Part shown: piece by piece, positions 35,801-49,049 of the stretch | How positions within the stretch are numbered: the stretch's first letter is position 1 | Layout: each line of letters starts with the position of its first letter | Origin: Schistosoma mansoni | Taxonomy: Eukaryota > Platyhelminthes > Trematoda > Strigeidida > Schistosomatidae | Direction of reading: 5' to 3' | DNA: 64,000 bases | NCBI RefSeq assembly: GCF_000237925.1 | Contig: NW_017386006.1 | Coordinates: 1,116,001 to 1,180,000 of the forward strand | Program-made: the position numbers and the translations under genes | Notes under the pieces: generated by a model | What the model saw: only the letters and a program-made list of their open reading frames with translations | The model's database searches: none | What the model was told of the DNA's origin: nothing

Positions 35801-36300
35801 TTGGAGACATACGTTCTACCCACACAGGTCTCGGAAGCATTGGCTTCCAAGACCTGACCACCCGAAAACCCTTAATCGTAAGGTTCGCTTCACCGTTTAG
35901 CTTTCGAGTTTTTAACTGCAAAATTGGGTGTCTGGTACCTGCCATGGCAGCATTTACGACACTGATACAATCTTCGTTATCAGTATCCATGTTGCCGGCA
36001 CGGCCTACGTCGACCTTTTTAGCTAACGCTAGAAGGCTAATTGCTTCCTGAATGAGTAATGTCCTGCTTGAGCAACAAAACATACAGAGCCAATGAGAAT
36101 TTGATTTCGAGCACCTTTTATAGGCAGCAGGGCTTAAGCGGGTGCACATTTTGTGAAACCACTTCTTACATTCGTCACATTGCATCCCTTCTTCCACGGG
36201 GAATAAGCAATATGGCTGTCCACACTTGTGTACAGAGCCGACCATCTTAGAATGAAGCAAAATGATAGGCAAGGTAGATATGTAAGACAAATCACAACCT
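32890..36300 (-). mobile_element. CR1-type LINE, nearly full length and fairly young
   Basis: On the minus strand, ORF1 (about 36243-35790) encodes a PHD-like C4HC3 finger (CGQPYC, CDEC, WFHKMC, WLCMFC). ORF2 follows with an overlap. The endonuclease is open for 353 codons at 35850-34789 (NARSLRNK, ITETWL, GDFNAPHINW). The reverse transcriptase is at 34653-33517 (GPDGLHPRL, FIDFSKAFDKVSH, ILFADD-type box read as LLFADDVKIW). The C-terminal part is at 33569-32919. There is a stop between endonuclease and RT (near 34665) and frame changes near 34030-33900, 33550 and 33370-33240. It sits between AGK and the PHF10-like gene, in the same orientation. ORF1 explains the PHD-like hit; it is not a host gene. 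Confidence 0.88.
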
Positions 36301-37087
36301 TAATCAAATAAACAAGCCGCAGTCGACCAAGAATGCTTTGATGCAGTAAATACACAAAAGCAGGATCAAAACACACAAATACAATGTCACGTTAACTGAA
36401 ATAAATTCAATTAAAGTGTAAACGGTAGTTTTGATACGTAATTTACGATCAAAACAGTGAATTCAACTCAACGAGAAACAATACCACTGTCCTTTTAAAT
36501 AGCGCGCTGATAATCCAACTGATATGGAATATCCCAAGTCGGAAATGATCAGCATCAAGACTGGTAATTAGAGACTGGCAGTGATCGATAAGCTGCAAAC
36601 GGCCAGTGTTATGACTACTATGCCACTTGCTCACAGTAAACCAGACGAACTATACGAGAAGCTATTTGTAACAAAAGCCGTAGGCCACAACGCTTGTGTA
36701 GAAAATAGTAACAATTGTGCTAACGCACTAGAAACGTTCCATAACAAAAACACGGCAATATTCTCGTAGTATAAAACCATCTGTGAGGCAGACGAAAACG
36801 AACAAAGCTTGATTCCTACATGGCCAATCAAAATGTACGAATGCACACTGTAACATGGAGTCCCGGTAAATTTAAACAATGAAGCCAGGTGTCCTTACGA
36901 GATACGTACTGAATTAGCGTGGTGATCCTTTAAAGCATAACACATCTCATCACTTGCCCAATTATATCTACATCTTGGGACCGCTTTTGACGTAAAATCT
37001 GAGTTCCCAACCACAGAGCAAAGAGAAGTTTTAATTACCCATTAAAATAGGAAAACCGATCTAGTTTATTTAAGTGAAATTATTAAA
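36301..37087. other. Spacer between CR1 LINE and AGK stop codon
   Basis: May include the LINE 5' UTR (to about 36900) and the AGK 3' UTR. The small frames at 36449-36879 have no recognisable motif. Confidence 0.4.
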
Positions 37088-40000
37088 TTACATAAAAAAA
37101 TTGACAGCGTTGCGGCGCAAATTCACTTCAATCGGGTGGGCCTCAAAGTAGTCGTTGTCAATCCAATAATACTCGTTCTATAACAATAAATATATAGGCA
37201 CATATAAAGTTTGTGATGCAGAGAAAGAATTTAAAGTGAATATACGAATTAATAGAAAACTCCAGTGTACCATATAAGTAAAGATAAAATTAAGTACAAA
37301 AAACAGCTGATAATGACTACATAAATCGATACATAGAACAAGTCAAGGTATTCAAAATCACGTTAGTTATAAGATGCAATAACGCAAAACATGTAAATAA
37401 CCGACTTTTATCAAATTACATTCTTGAGTTTACGGAAACTGATTACCAAACACAATATACTAACAATAATTTCGGTGAATTATTATTAATGCCAAGTGAC
37501 CTTACTACATACCGTTTAAAAAGGCAAAACACAGCTGTCTAAATTTACACTTTGATTGTTTTCAAATGAAAGCCTACCTATTCATCCATTTCTCATACTG
37601 TCCACACAATTCAGTGTTTTTATTAAAAGGCGAAAATTCAACTAATCCAGAATATGTTAGTTACCAACAATTAACATCGAAAAACTTAGATATTTGAAAA
37701 AAAAAACAATAAGATACGAATCTTTAGCAATTACCACATTATTATTCCATAGTGTTTAATTTGACTCGGATAATTAAAAAGCTTCGTTTTTAGAATTCCA
37801 GAGGCTAAATTAATTCTCTTTATTGTCAGTTTAAAAAATTTGATAACCAACAACTCGGACTAATTTGATGCCTTTTTTCATAATTTGCCTAACTCTATTA
37901 CTAGAATTACATCACTAAGAAATATTCACCAGCATATCATCTACGCCTGTTCCTTAATCAACAGAAAAGCTGAATTTCTGTTCAGACGGATGAACAGGCA
38001 AATATTGCAAAGAAACATTTATGAAACAATATAAAGACATGGTTTAACTTGATAACAGTTTGATAATAGAGAAACAAAAGAAGCTCACCTCAGTTTGGCC
38101 AGGAAACAAACGCAACTTATCACACAATATTACTTGACTACCAGATTTAAATGAATACGGTTGAGAAAGGAGCCATGAACGAAACTGTTGTATATGGTCC
38201 CAATAGCTGGTGGAATGACGCAAAATATCCAAACGAATGTGATCCTAAAGACATACACACTTTTATTGGTACGGATTTAAATAGATTACACAAAACCACC
38301 AAGTGTGTGTTTAAACGTAAAACAGACCTTTGGTAATCTAATTAAGTGAATCACTTATTCACTTATAACACACATAGTAATACAGATTTTGATTTATGAT
38401 TATTCACACAACAATTCATTAGAAAACGTCCACTTTTGATATTCCATCACCTCTCCTAGTATGAGTTGCTAAACAGATTAATCAATATAAAGATTAGTTA
38501 TGGTGTCGTATTTTCTTAAAATAAAAAAATACATGCGTTGTGTGTGATTTATCTATTCAGGTCAAAACAATTTCAACGAGTGAACTACAGTTTCGAACCC
38601 TGTTCATCTAATGAGGTTTGGACATCAGTCCTAGTTATCATCAGACTTAGAGAATGATTTATAACCCTGCTCCAACTGCATCAATTTAGGCAACTGGTTA
38701 GTATAGTTAGCTCTCACACTCAGCGCGTGGCTTGAAGGCACGTACACTAACCTGTGTCTGGTAAATGAGTTAATCTGACTCTCGCACATAAGAAATAATT
38801 GCACACAGACTAACAAATGAAAATTGATAGATAATACAAATAACAACAAGATCCTGACTTCTGCTTTATTGTCTTCTCCGTAAGAAATGCCCAGTGAATT
38901 TAAACTACTGCTAGAAGACATACACTGAGAATACTTAGGCAGATAAGGAATTGCGTAGTATGGTTAGAGGCGATCAACAGGAAGTCTTGAACAGGATTTC
39001 ATGCTTATAAGGAATTATCGGTAATATGTATTGATAAGACGTGAAGTATTAATTTACTACGGATCTAAAATAAACCTAGGTGACGATTGTTGGTGAAAAC
39101 GACATTTTGATTTAGAATTACCTGCTAGATGCTTTCAATCATACATCAACAAATACCACCATACAGCTGATTCATTTCACTCGAAACACATCATTAATTT
39201 GAGTGACCGAATTCGGTTAGCAGGTTAGATTATTTCGAAATTGGATTGATTACCAGGGGTGACAAGTTTAACACAGTATATAAGTTTGTGCATAACTAAA
39301 CACACTACACTGAATTCGCAGTAGTACTCCAAGATGTCTTCCTTGTTGAAATATACCAAAGAAATAAGTTATGATCACATTGACTTGTTGATAATGATTG
39401 ATTACATACTCCAATCTACCACTCCCGTAACGTTTAGTTGGATTGGTGAGGCAATCTCTTGTGTATAACTGAGGTTAATGCTCCAGTTAGTTAGTCATAT
39501 AACGTAGAACCTGACACATGTGTGTCAATTCAAGTTGCCACATAACATTAACACAGTGAGGTAAAATTATTAAGACAAACATCAGAATTGTAGAAGTATT
39601 AATAATATCATTAGTAGCCGAAAAGATTAGATGTAGAAAATAAACAAAAAAGCATAGGATTTCGGGATTTAGAGAAAACAAAGTGTATGAACCTATGCCA
39701 CTGAGCACGATTGGGAACCATATCACTCACAGTCTGTAACCATTGGTTTCAACAGTCACTTCGACTTCAACCAGATAATCTGCACCTACCTATACGGCTC
39801 AGTGCAACGGTTAATGACTTCATGTACTGATAATGCGTTCTGGTATGGTCTCCGCTAGCTTTCAGCCTACTACACCATATAACATTGCCCGTTGAGGTAG
39901 ACAGTCGTTGGACATAACACATATTCTAATCACCTCAATTAATGAAGATACACTACCTCATTAACCAGCCCCCAAATGCCCTGGTACGGTCGAGAGTGGG

Positions 40001-43000
40001 GAGAGTCCACTCCCCTCTCGAAATGCTCTCACATGGCCACGCGAATATATAGCCTCTGCCAGGGAAGTCCTAATCACTGCCTTCTCGTTGCATTACTGTT
40101 GTTTACGAAATTGAGAGGACCAAAAGTGAATGTCCGGCGCTTTAACCGGGTTGGTGGACACGGAAAGTTCACCTAGGGGAGTTGGAAAACCCTGATTCCA
40201 AAACAATGGTGAACATGGACACCACGATCCTGAGCGAATAAAGGGCGTATGAGTCAATCGTTGGTCACCGGCTAACATGGGACTGCATCTCCTCACGATA
40301 CTCCACTGCCTTGTGGACTAGACCTTCAGGTCAAAGGTTCGGGGTTTGGTTCCCTAAGAAAACCACCTGCTTCGGTTTGGCCACCCGGACAGTATCACAG
40401 TCCTCACACAAATCGAATGAGATTTGTGCGGCGCATATGTATCTGGTGCTTCCTTGTACCAATATTTATGTGTTTAAATAAATAAATAACTAGTGACTAG
40501 TGTTCCGGCACAGATATATAATGATCTGGCATCCATTTTACAAATAGAATGTGAAAAAATCAATAAACAACAGCTATCCTTCACAGCTATACAAATCACT
40601 GAATAATGACGAAACTGGTACAAACCTGTTTTGATAACAATACAACTCATAAGTTTACTACAAAACACATAGACTTACTCCTTCTGGAGTGATTGTGAAT
40701 CCTGAAGCCTTTTCAACGACTAATTCCTTTAGTTCATCACATGCAGGATTTTCTATGGAACACTTGGCTTTGATTTGTTGTTGAATTTCTTCACTTTCCA
40801 TTCCATCAATATTTGATTTGTTATTATTACTGTTTAACGAGAATCCAAATATTCTTCCTAATAGAGATGTTGATTTCTTTGCATTTACTTGAAGATTAGA
40901 TTCTTTATAACTCTGTTCATGAAAAACAAAGTTAGTTATTTCAAGGAAATTTGTTGAAAAGAAAACCATTTTGACAAACACTAGGAGGTAATTTAAGATG
41001 AAATCAAGTTGAGTGAAATTAGAGCTAATACAGAAAACTATAAGCTAACTATAGTACAAATTATACCACTCATCACTGTGTTCCTGAGTACAAGAAAACG
41101 AAGCATTTTCATTGAAGTCCACTTAATTGACTTATTTTTTAGTATTTAAATAATACTTTGTTGCAATAATCGTTACATTAATAAAAACAGTTGATTCTTG
41201 GTTTTTGTTTGATAAAATATTTTCATGAATCACAAGTCAATATGTTAATAGAAATGTGTACACTAAAATGAGGTGATAACATACGTATTACTAATGATTA
41301 TCAAAATCAAACTAATCGATAAAAACACAAGAAGTTAATTGACGTTAGTTTAACAACAATATGAAATACTACAGACTGATAGCAAAAAAAATATATAAGT
41401 GAGGGGAAAAACCGGACTATTATATTTCGTTATCAACAAGCTAACTATGCCATGTTAGATTGTTGAAGGTAGTCGACAGGAAACCCTAAACCTAGATTTC
41501 ATGCCAGTTGCAATCTTAAGGGAGCCAGTGTTCTGCACAGAATCTGAACACAGGTTACTGGGTCACAGCCTAAGACATAGTGATGGGTTGTTTAAACGGC
41601 GATTGACTTCAGGTAAAACTAAGATACATACATCGGTTCATCATTGAGTAGTAATTAATCTTGTGTCTGTCCAGTCCATGGTTTTGGCTAAATTCCAGTT
41701 CCTATTATGCAATCGTTACAACCCATCAGTATTAGTAAGTAGGCATCTAAACACGACAAGGTGCTTACCATTAACTTTTTCTCCCAACATTTCGAACATC
41801 CTGTACAAATTGGAGTATAAGTAAGGCGAGCTAATTTCACACGACTTTTTTTCTGCTTTTTTTCAGATATAGTGACTGAAGAATCTGCGAAAAAATTCGA
41901 TGAAGTTTTAGAATCGTCATGAGGATATATTTGAGTATTGTTTTCAGATGATCGAAGCCAATACCAAGTAGATCTCCATAACGCACCAAAATTACGACTC
42001 CACGATATAGGAGATGAAACTGAAAGTGTTGTGAGTACACCACGGTGATCGTTAGGATTTGTTGGTTTTTTATGCCTATCACTAGCACCAAAACCCCCAC
42101 CAAGTTCTATATCTCTCCAAATATTCCATTCAATACCTAATAAAGCATAAGTATTTGCAGATGACGTCTTTGATTGTTCAATTGGTTGACTATCCTATTT
42201 GAGAAGTTATAAACAAACGATTTCAAGACATTATAAGTAAGAAATATGTAAAAAGAATGGTCCTTCGTAGATTAGATTGCTTATTTCAAAAAGTTTTTCA
42301 AATGGCATAGATCACTTTGTGATGTAGCCAGGATGAATGTAGGATTCAGATTGAAGGTATATACCACCAAGGGTGTTTACACAATAAGCCGAAAAGGTTT
42401 TCGATTCTATTTTCCTGAGGATTAAGAACAAGTACTAATAATTACTGGTACTAATCAATTGATTTCCAAATAATTAAGTAAGCCCATTGTTCACGAAGAT
42501 GATGAAGCACTAGTTAACATGTGCTTTTAATATTTCAGATTTTCTCAGATGCATGGTGATGTGTTCTAGACCATTTTACTTTATTCACATTTTACTTCTT
42601 CTCTTAACCAACAAAGGGGACTATTTCTACCTTCAGCTGTTGTAGAGAAGTTTTGCTGACTGAGAACCAGTAGAATTCGAAATACATTTAAGATTAGTTA
42701 TACATTGATTTATATAATTAGTTTAAGAACTGAGATATTTTCAATCAGCACATATCACGAAAATACGTCGAAAAATCTATACAGTGAATAAATTAACCAT
42801 TATATATTGATGGAGTTTTGTCCTCTGAGCTGGATGGTTTGGTCGTGGAACTTTCATCGTCCTTCTGAACGACATCATCAGCACAAACTTCGGGTAGAAG
42901 TGAAGTGTTCGAATTTTGTGCTGATGATGTTCAGAAGGACGATGAAAGCTTCACGACCAACCCATCCAGCTTAGAGAACAAAACTCCATCAAAATCATCC

Positions 43001-44563
43001 ACCTGAGCTACAAATCTTTTCCACCATTTCATAACCATTAGATATCTAGTATGTTACATGAACCTTTAGAACAATAGACGTTTTGACGGAAATCCTCTCA
43101 AGAAACTAATGACGAAATTAGAACAGCATGTAACGTGTTCACATACATAACTATATTTATCCTTCATCCACTTATGAATCAACCGATTTTTAGACATAAA
43201 ACGAAGAGTATACTCGCAAAACATCCAGTAGTTCATGGAAGTTTAACTAACAATATGAGTAATTCCAACTACTAGATATATTAAAATTCCATCTTTAACA
43301 GCATATTTTATTCGTAATGCCAAGTTGTACTAGGTTCTACGTGAATTCAGTAAGTGAAACTGTGCAGATTAAACGTATATCAAAGAGAACAATTAGTCAG
43401 AGAAAAAATGACATTTAATAAAATTAAAAACTCACGTCTGAAACAACTTTAGCTTCCAAAACATTTCTTCTTTTAGTATTGTTTTGTAGGACAGATTGTA
43501 AAACGTTATAAAACCATCTACAATGTGCGAGCACATAATAATAGTAATAAACAAACGGATCCATCAATAAACATTCAGATTCTAATAACGTACTTATATG
43601 TCAAACAGTATTCCAAAAGATGAAGCACAGTATGAACTTCGTTAACGACTAGATCCTGAAATAATCCTCATCATTAATTGTTAGTAGTAAACTTTACAAA
43701 CATTTATTTCATATGCTTAACGAATGTGATGAATTAGATTGCTATATTTATTGCTACCTATCCACCTGTTCAGATCAAAGAAACTAATGCGATACTCAAA
43801 GTCAGTAGAGAAATCAAAAACATAGGAATATGAAAAGAAGGGGTGAAAAGTGTATAAGGGTAAATTATATACGCTTACTTAGGGACAACTGTTTTCTCAC
43901 ACATAGAGTTTATAAGCCCATTCCAAATACCTACGGGCACCGCTCCGATCGGCAATGACCACAGAGGAGTAGTCTGACGATTCATTGGATATGAGATTCA
44001 GCTTACCTTAAAATCGTCCCGAGATAACAAACTTGTAACTGCCTAAACAATGTACGTTATGACAAGGAAAATACTTTCTGGATCATATTGTCGTCCCCAA
44101 CAACTAAAACACCGTCAGTACTGCTTGGGTCTAGCACCTTTATGAAGTCTTTTATTTCAGAATCGGTGTCTAGATAGACCATTTTAACGTCAAGACCAGA
44201 CAGGTTTAAAATAGGAGCAGCATTGTTTTCAAACTCCTTAAAAGTCCTCTGGGAAATAGGAAATTAGCACATACCCACGACGCGAGAATGGATTGACAAA
44301 CACAGTCAGGCTGCGTAGAGGTTGTGTGCTATTTACAGTTTTGTAATTTTCTGACTACATAATCATAGGTAAAGGTGAATGACCTACAGAAACATGGGAG
44401 CATATTTCTCGGTGCAAAACGTAATCACTATCTGCATGAACAAATGTAAAATGAAAATGTACCGATATTTTTCACTAGTAAAATTATAGCAATAGACTAA
44501 ACATAATGTCCCAGCAACAAGCTTTTTCGGATGGTTTGCAGCAACACGCCAAACCGCAGACAT
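37088..44563 (-). CDS. AGK: Acylglycerol kinase homologue, mitochondrial (10 exons)
   Basis: Minus-strand exons 44563-44476, 44350-44275, 44246-44075, 44042-44007, 43973-43879, 43517-43436, 42194-41769, 40912-40679, 38244-38089 and 37177-37088 join in phase to give 484 residues. Human AGK landmarks recur in order: a short N-terminal membrane segment (about 14-29), VFVNP, FENNAAPILNLSGLDV, LPIGAVPVG, YALLGIEW...WRDIE, and C-terminal DYFEAHPIEVNLRR. AGK makes lysophosphatidic and phosphatidic acid in the mitochondrial intermembrane space, and it is also a TIM22 translocase subunit independently of catalysis. Residues 105-109 read GDDNM where the family has GGDGT, so kinase activity is doubtful. 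Introns 2, 3 and 4 are 28, 32 and 33 nt. The exon 1/2 junction (phase 1, weak GTGAAA donor) is the least certain. An in-frame upstream ATG at 44656 exists; the start at 44563 is chosen because it aligns with human AGK. Confidence 0.9.
39483..39720 (-). repeat. RTE-type LINE 3' tail
   Basis: GTTAGTCATATAACGTAGAAC, AAGTTGCCACATAACATTAAC and AAGTGTATGAACC are the minus-strand tail blocks of the RTE family. Confidence 0.55.
39968..40490 (+). mobile_element. Element A, copy A5
   Basis: Full-length copy from CCCCCAAATGCCCTGG to the TTTAAATAAATAAATAA tail, in AGK intron 8 opposite to the gene. Nearly identical inverted partner of A4. Confidence 0.88.
42809..42990. repeat. Near-perfect hairpin (foldback) repeat
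   Basis: Arms 42809-42891 and 42911-42990 are inverted complements with a few mismatches (GATGGAGTTTTGTCCTCTGA against TTAGAGAACAAAACTCCATC) and a loop of about 19 nt. It lies in AGK intron 6 and has no coding content, resembling a small foldback transposon or MITE. Confidence 0.8.
44247..44274 (-). other. 28-nt intron 2 of AGK
   Basis: Minus strand GTATGT ... TTTCCCAGAG. Removal joins VNPFSRR to GTFKEFENNAAP, matching human AGK. Introns 3 (44043-44074, 32 nt) and 4 (43974-44006, 33 nt) are almost as short. Confidence 0.75.
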
Positions 44564-44949
44564 CAAAAATTGCGCTGTTACGAACCCGTGGAATTTAAGT
44601 AGGGAATTAATTCGAAGTATTAAGGGAGTTTCTTCGTAAATACCAAGTGTCTTCATTGTATCACTGACAATGAGGTCCCTGAGAGGTCACAAATATCTGT
44701 TATATTAGTGGCTGAGTGGAACATTAAAGTCGAACATTTCCTAAACGATAGCTCCTTAACATGTGATTCACTTGTCATGTGCAATAACCTATAGTTACCA
44801 CACTCAGTATTCTTATAGTGGCATAAGAGGTCTAAACATAATGTACATGTTTCTTTGTACTGTAGCTGTAAATAATTCCCCAAAATCAATAGCTTTGTAA
44901 GTGTTCGACATTGGATGCTGACCACATTAATTTTAGTGGACTCATTTAG
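44564..44949. promoter_or_regulatory. Upstream region of AGK
   Basis: Continuous open frames on the minus strand (44656-44564 in frame with AGK; 44967-44653 in another frame) have no family resemblance and are taken as 5' UTR or chance frames. No TATA box stands out. Confidence 0.35.
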
Positions 44950-47900
44950 CTGAAGGCGTTCAGTCATGCATCCGTATCAGATCACGTTACAGAACAGCGT
45001 GGAAAACATCTCCTACGATCATTAGCTAAATTAGATTAATCGCTTCTCTATATATTAATAACCCATCAAATATATCTTCCAACCTCTTCGCTTCTAGCTT
45101 CTGATTTTAACTGGGTGGGCACGATTCGATTATAAAAGGTGTTACTTGTAAAGAGTTGTCAAACTACAATACTGGTGGCATCTTTAGTACTCTCGTTTTT
45201 TCTCTCACATCTCTGTTAACTTACTAGGCAATGTATTTTCAGTACATATTTTCGTTAGGGATTCCCATTTGGATAACCTGATCAATTCATCTCAATGTTC
45301 TCAAGAATGTATTAGCAAATAGATCCGCAAAATAAATGGGCTTTAAGCATTCCACATCGATACTATGTTCGCCATACTAAAGGCGCTCTGTCAAACACCT
45401 ATTGTGACATGTATATTCAGTGATTTTTTGTAACGACGAAATAAAGACCACATATTTTCCCTAATTGTCACACTTTATATGTAACTACGTTTATATTCAA
45501 AATCTATTGTTTCTCTGTATCGATGGTAAAGAAACGAACGTATTTGTTCGGTTATAACTGGCATACACTCCACTACCGCGGTTCTTAAAATGTAAACACT
45601 CTCTCCGCCGTCCATTCTTCTGCTTTATTGGCCACGGCCCTTGATTGAAGATTATAATAGTATTATAGCATCCTTCTAGGCCTTCCCACACTACGTTGGA
45701 GCTTTGGCCCGGATCATTATTAAATAATACTACAGAATTTGATCTTCTTCATTTTGCCGTTGGTGCCACCACGTGCATAGGAACCTTTGTTAATCAAGTG
45801 AACTTATTTGTGGTTGTTATCTCAGAGAGCAGCTTATAAGTAACATTCATTTCATAACAACTGTTACCATTTTGTTGTTCAATAAACCATTTTATATTTA
45901 CACTGTAATTGGTTACCTTATGCGTTACTCATAGACATACGCTTAGGTTTGCAGTGTTAATCCTTCTGATATATTATTGGTATTGTTATATTTTGACTAA
46001 GCTCTTTTGCTGGGATCCACCACACACCCAGGCCAGATTACCTTTCAACTTACCGCCAAACGAATTTAATCCGATAACCAGACAATATAGAAGTTAGATG
46101 CTACACTACTCCTGTCTGTAATCCAAACGTCTAGTTGCTCAATTGTCCTTGACTTCCGTAACTGTCCCGAGAACATTTCGATGGGTGAGGCTCTAACAGC
46201 GGTATACTCCAATTCTAATATATCCAAATCCTGTTCATGTATGTAGAGTTTTTTAAATCAAGACTTCATGTACTCAAATCTGTGGATTTATTACGGGTCT
46301 TCTTGACATTCAGACATTTATTATTTGTAAGAACAGCTATCCAGACTTGTTTTCATAACTTTTGATAGATTTTTTGAGGGGGAGTATAACACATGTGTAG
46401 TGGTAAATAAATTCTCAGAATATGTAGTTTTTCAAGTCCTCGACCTTATTAGTTTTACTGAACACAGCTGAAGGCTTTCGGTCATGAGTCAGATCACGAG
46501 TGGGTATGCCGTGCTATGTATCCCTTACAACTACTAGTCAGCTTAGATCAATCTCTTCTCAACATTAATTTCCCAAACCTTTCATTTCTGACTTCTGATC
46601 TGACTGGGTTGGTATCCCTTGATTGTAAAAGTGTTAGAAACAAGAGTGTTTTCAAACCCTGAATATCTTTGACGCCTTAATTGTTTGATGCAATCCGATA
46701 CGCCAAACGACAATCAATAAGCCAGTCCCTTGTTGAAACATTACATATGGGACTTTATTTTTACATATAGCGATATTTTTTCATTCGCGGATTTCTTGCC
46801 CATTTATATGTTTTATCACGACTGGGACGGAACAGATACCTAAACTTCAAAGATTACCACTTTACGTCCCCCACCTTTCAAATCATCCCATTTGGAAAAG
46901 TAATATCGATGCCTGGTTCCGCTACACCAAAGCTGGCTTTCACGAGCACGGCATGATAGACCAATGTGAACAATTCCTCACATTAATGAAGATACTGCCA
47001 CGCGATTTTAACAGTACGTCACAGCTAACACATTTAAGAGTGACGTTTCCGAGCCTTACGATACTTTAAAAGGAGCTACGTTTAAATGCGGAAAACTAGA
47101 TGGTCGACAAAGGTTGGACCAGCTCTTCAACAATAAAGAACTGAAATACGACTCAACAGCAAAAATGTTGATACGTGTGCGTTATGTCATTGGTCAACAG
47201 ACTTTCTATGAAGGCCTTTTTAAACAACTCTTCTTATTCAAACGTCCACAAGTGAAAGCGATTCACATCTCATTCCAAAACAAACGCAATAAACGAACTG
47301 GGAGCACCTGTCTACTGGATTCTGGCTATCATCAGAGCACAGGGATTTGAGGTTGATTATGACAAAGATAAGACTCAAACGCGACCAAACAACACAACAG
47401 ATATCCAACATGCCCTCACTCGTTCTCTTAACCCTCAGCACACTCGCAGACTGTCCGAAACCTCCTAAATTGGACCGCCACAAAAATATCGGCTTCTAGA
47501 CTGTGATGAAAATATCGACTTTTTGACTTCAGTACTACGTAGCTTATAGAAAGTCTCCTAAAAACCTCAGGAAACTATGAATTTACCCAACCCCCTAATT
47601 TCCATCACAACAAACCTCTTGAGAAATTTCCCGACCGGCACGTATTAACCACAGCCGTAGCCAACGAAAACAGAAGTCTGTAGTACAACACTGGTGCGCC
47701 GATGAAATTACACTATTTTTTCGACTTTGGTACAGAAGTAAACGTTCTTCCAACGAACACTAATGACCATCTGCAACATCCAGTCTTCAGCTTACAGATG
47801 GTAAGCGGAAAATCAATCGCCACATGTGGTAGGAGATATGCATACCCTAAAGAGGGTTTGTAGTGGTATTGGTCCCTAACCACATGGTTTTCGGCACTGA

Positions 47901-48430
47901 ACATATAATCTCTGAGAAGATTCACTTTCGACATGTAGAACTAAGAGGTCAACAATGATAAACGTGAGAACAGTTATTCAAACCATACGAATGGAATGAC
48001 TCAGCCTCGCAGGCATGGTCATCCTTGTGTAACTTATCTTTTTTATTCATATGGAATATATATTATCCTATCTTCAGTCTAAACCTGTTCTTCAGAAGTA
48101 GTAGATATCATGTTCTTAAATGTTGCGACACTATGAGTCAGCGTAGACAATGATATGACTTCCGCGTAAGATCTTGTAAGTAAAGCAGTCACATCGTGAC
48201 GTGGCTAGTAATAAATATAGAGGACCTGTTATGAGTACTAATCGATATAACATTATGACAATACACGTGAACATTAATCAAATGACTAATATAATGACGG
48301 GTTAACGTAAGTGAAAACCAATCGAGAAAGTTAAAATGAAAATGAAGATTAATAGTAGTCTGGGCTTCTTGAGTCGGGCCTATCAATGTAGAAGTGTAGT
48401 CTAGTTTGTTATTAGTAGTATTAGAATAAT
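44950..48430 (+). mobile_element. LTR retroelement remnants with gag-like and protease-like parts (fossil)
   Basis: Two direct LTR-like blocks (about 44950-45180 and 46455-46690) share GGTCATG...CAGATCACG, CTTCTGA and GATTGTAAAAG-type sequence. A gag-like region follows (about 46780-47460) and then a protease-like region (about 47690-47940). Heavily broken and old; probably Gypsy-type. An LTR-like TATAAG/AATAAA block at 45780-45920 may belong to a second copy. Confidence 0.65.
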
Positions 48431-48860
48431 AGACTTAATCCTAAAATTGAAGATATGCAGTGGCATTGGGCCCTAACCACACAATCCTCTAATCTGAACA
48501 CCAGACGACTGCGAAAATACATATTCCGCATTTAAGGCGGAGAAAAGCCCAACAATGGAGAAGGCGAGAAGAAGGAACTCAATTAATCCAACTCATCGGG
48601 TAGCATGGCTCAGCCTTTCAGGCGTGATCACTCTGTGTGAATTGTATTTACTCATTTTAAATATATTGTTCTATCTCCAGCCTGAATGTGTTCTTCATCA
48701 TATATTGGTGATTGTTACGCTACGATGAATCGGTGTAGACAGTGAAGTGACTCCCACGTAAAATCTTATAGATTAGGCAGTTACATCATGGCAAGTCTAC
48801 AATCTTAGGATTAGGTATATTAGTAGAGTATTACTAATAACGAAGTAGACCATGATTCCA
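47845..48860 (+). repeat. Diverged direct duplication
   Basis: 47845-48220 and 48450-48810 share the same block order (GGTCCCTAACCACA, GACTCAGCCTCGCAGGCATGG, CCTGTTCTTCA, GCGTAGACAATGA, CAGTCACATCGTG). They look like two copies of one old element side by side, overlapping the end of the LTR fossil. Confidence 0.5.
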
Positions 48861-49049
48861 AATTGATGGGCTCGATGTGAGGAAATCTCCCCGTAACTGT
48901 AACAGATATATCATGATGTGATTGCCTTACGCCGTAATCACTCGTGATTTCGTGTAGATGCGTAACCAAGTGCCTTCAGCTAGGTGAGTACAATGAAACT
49001 AATGCGGTCAGCATCAGATATCGAAGACTTACAGGGCTATTAATTTTTG

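Larger units (their letters stand above)
38245..40678. other. AGK intron 8 with inserted repeats
   Basis: 2434 nt on the minus strand. It holds an RTE tail (39483-39720) and Element A copy A5. The remainder is unrecognised. Confidence 0.6.

Noticed and set aside
35790-36290. PHD-finger frame as a host chromatin gene
   Set aside because: It overlaps the start of a CR1-type endonuclease frame and fits the PHD-like ORF1 of CR1 LINEs.
44653-44967. 104-codon minus-strand frame upstream of AGK
   Set aside because: No motif, signal peptide or splice support; probably 5' UTR or chance.
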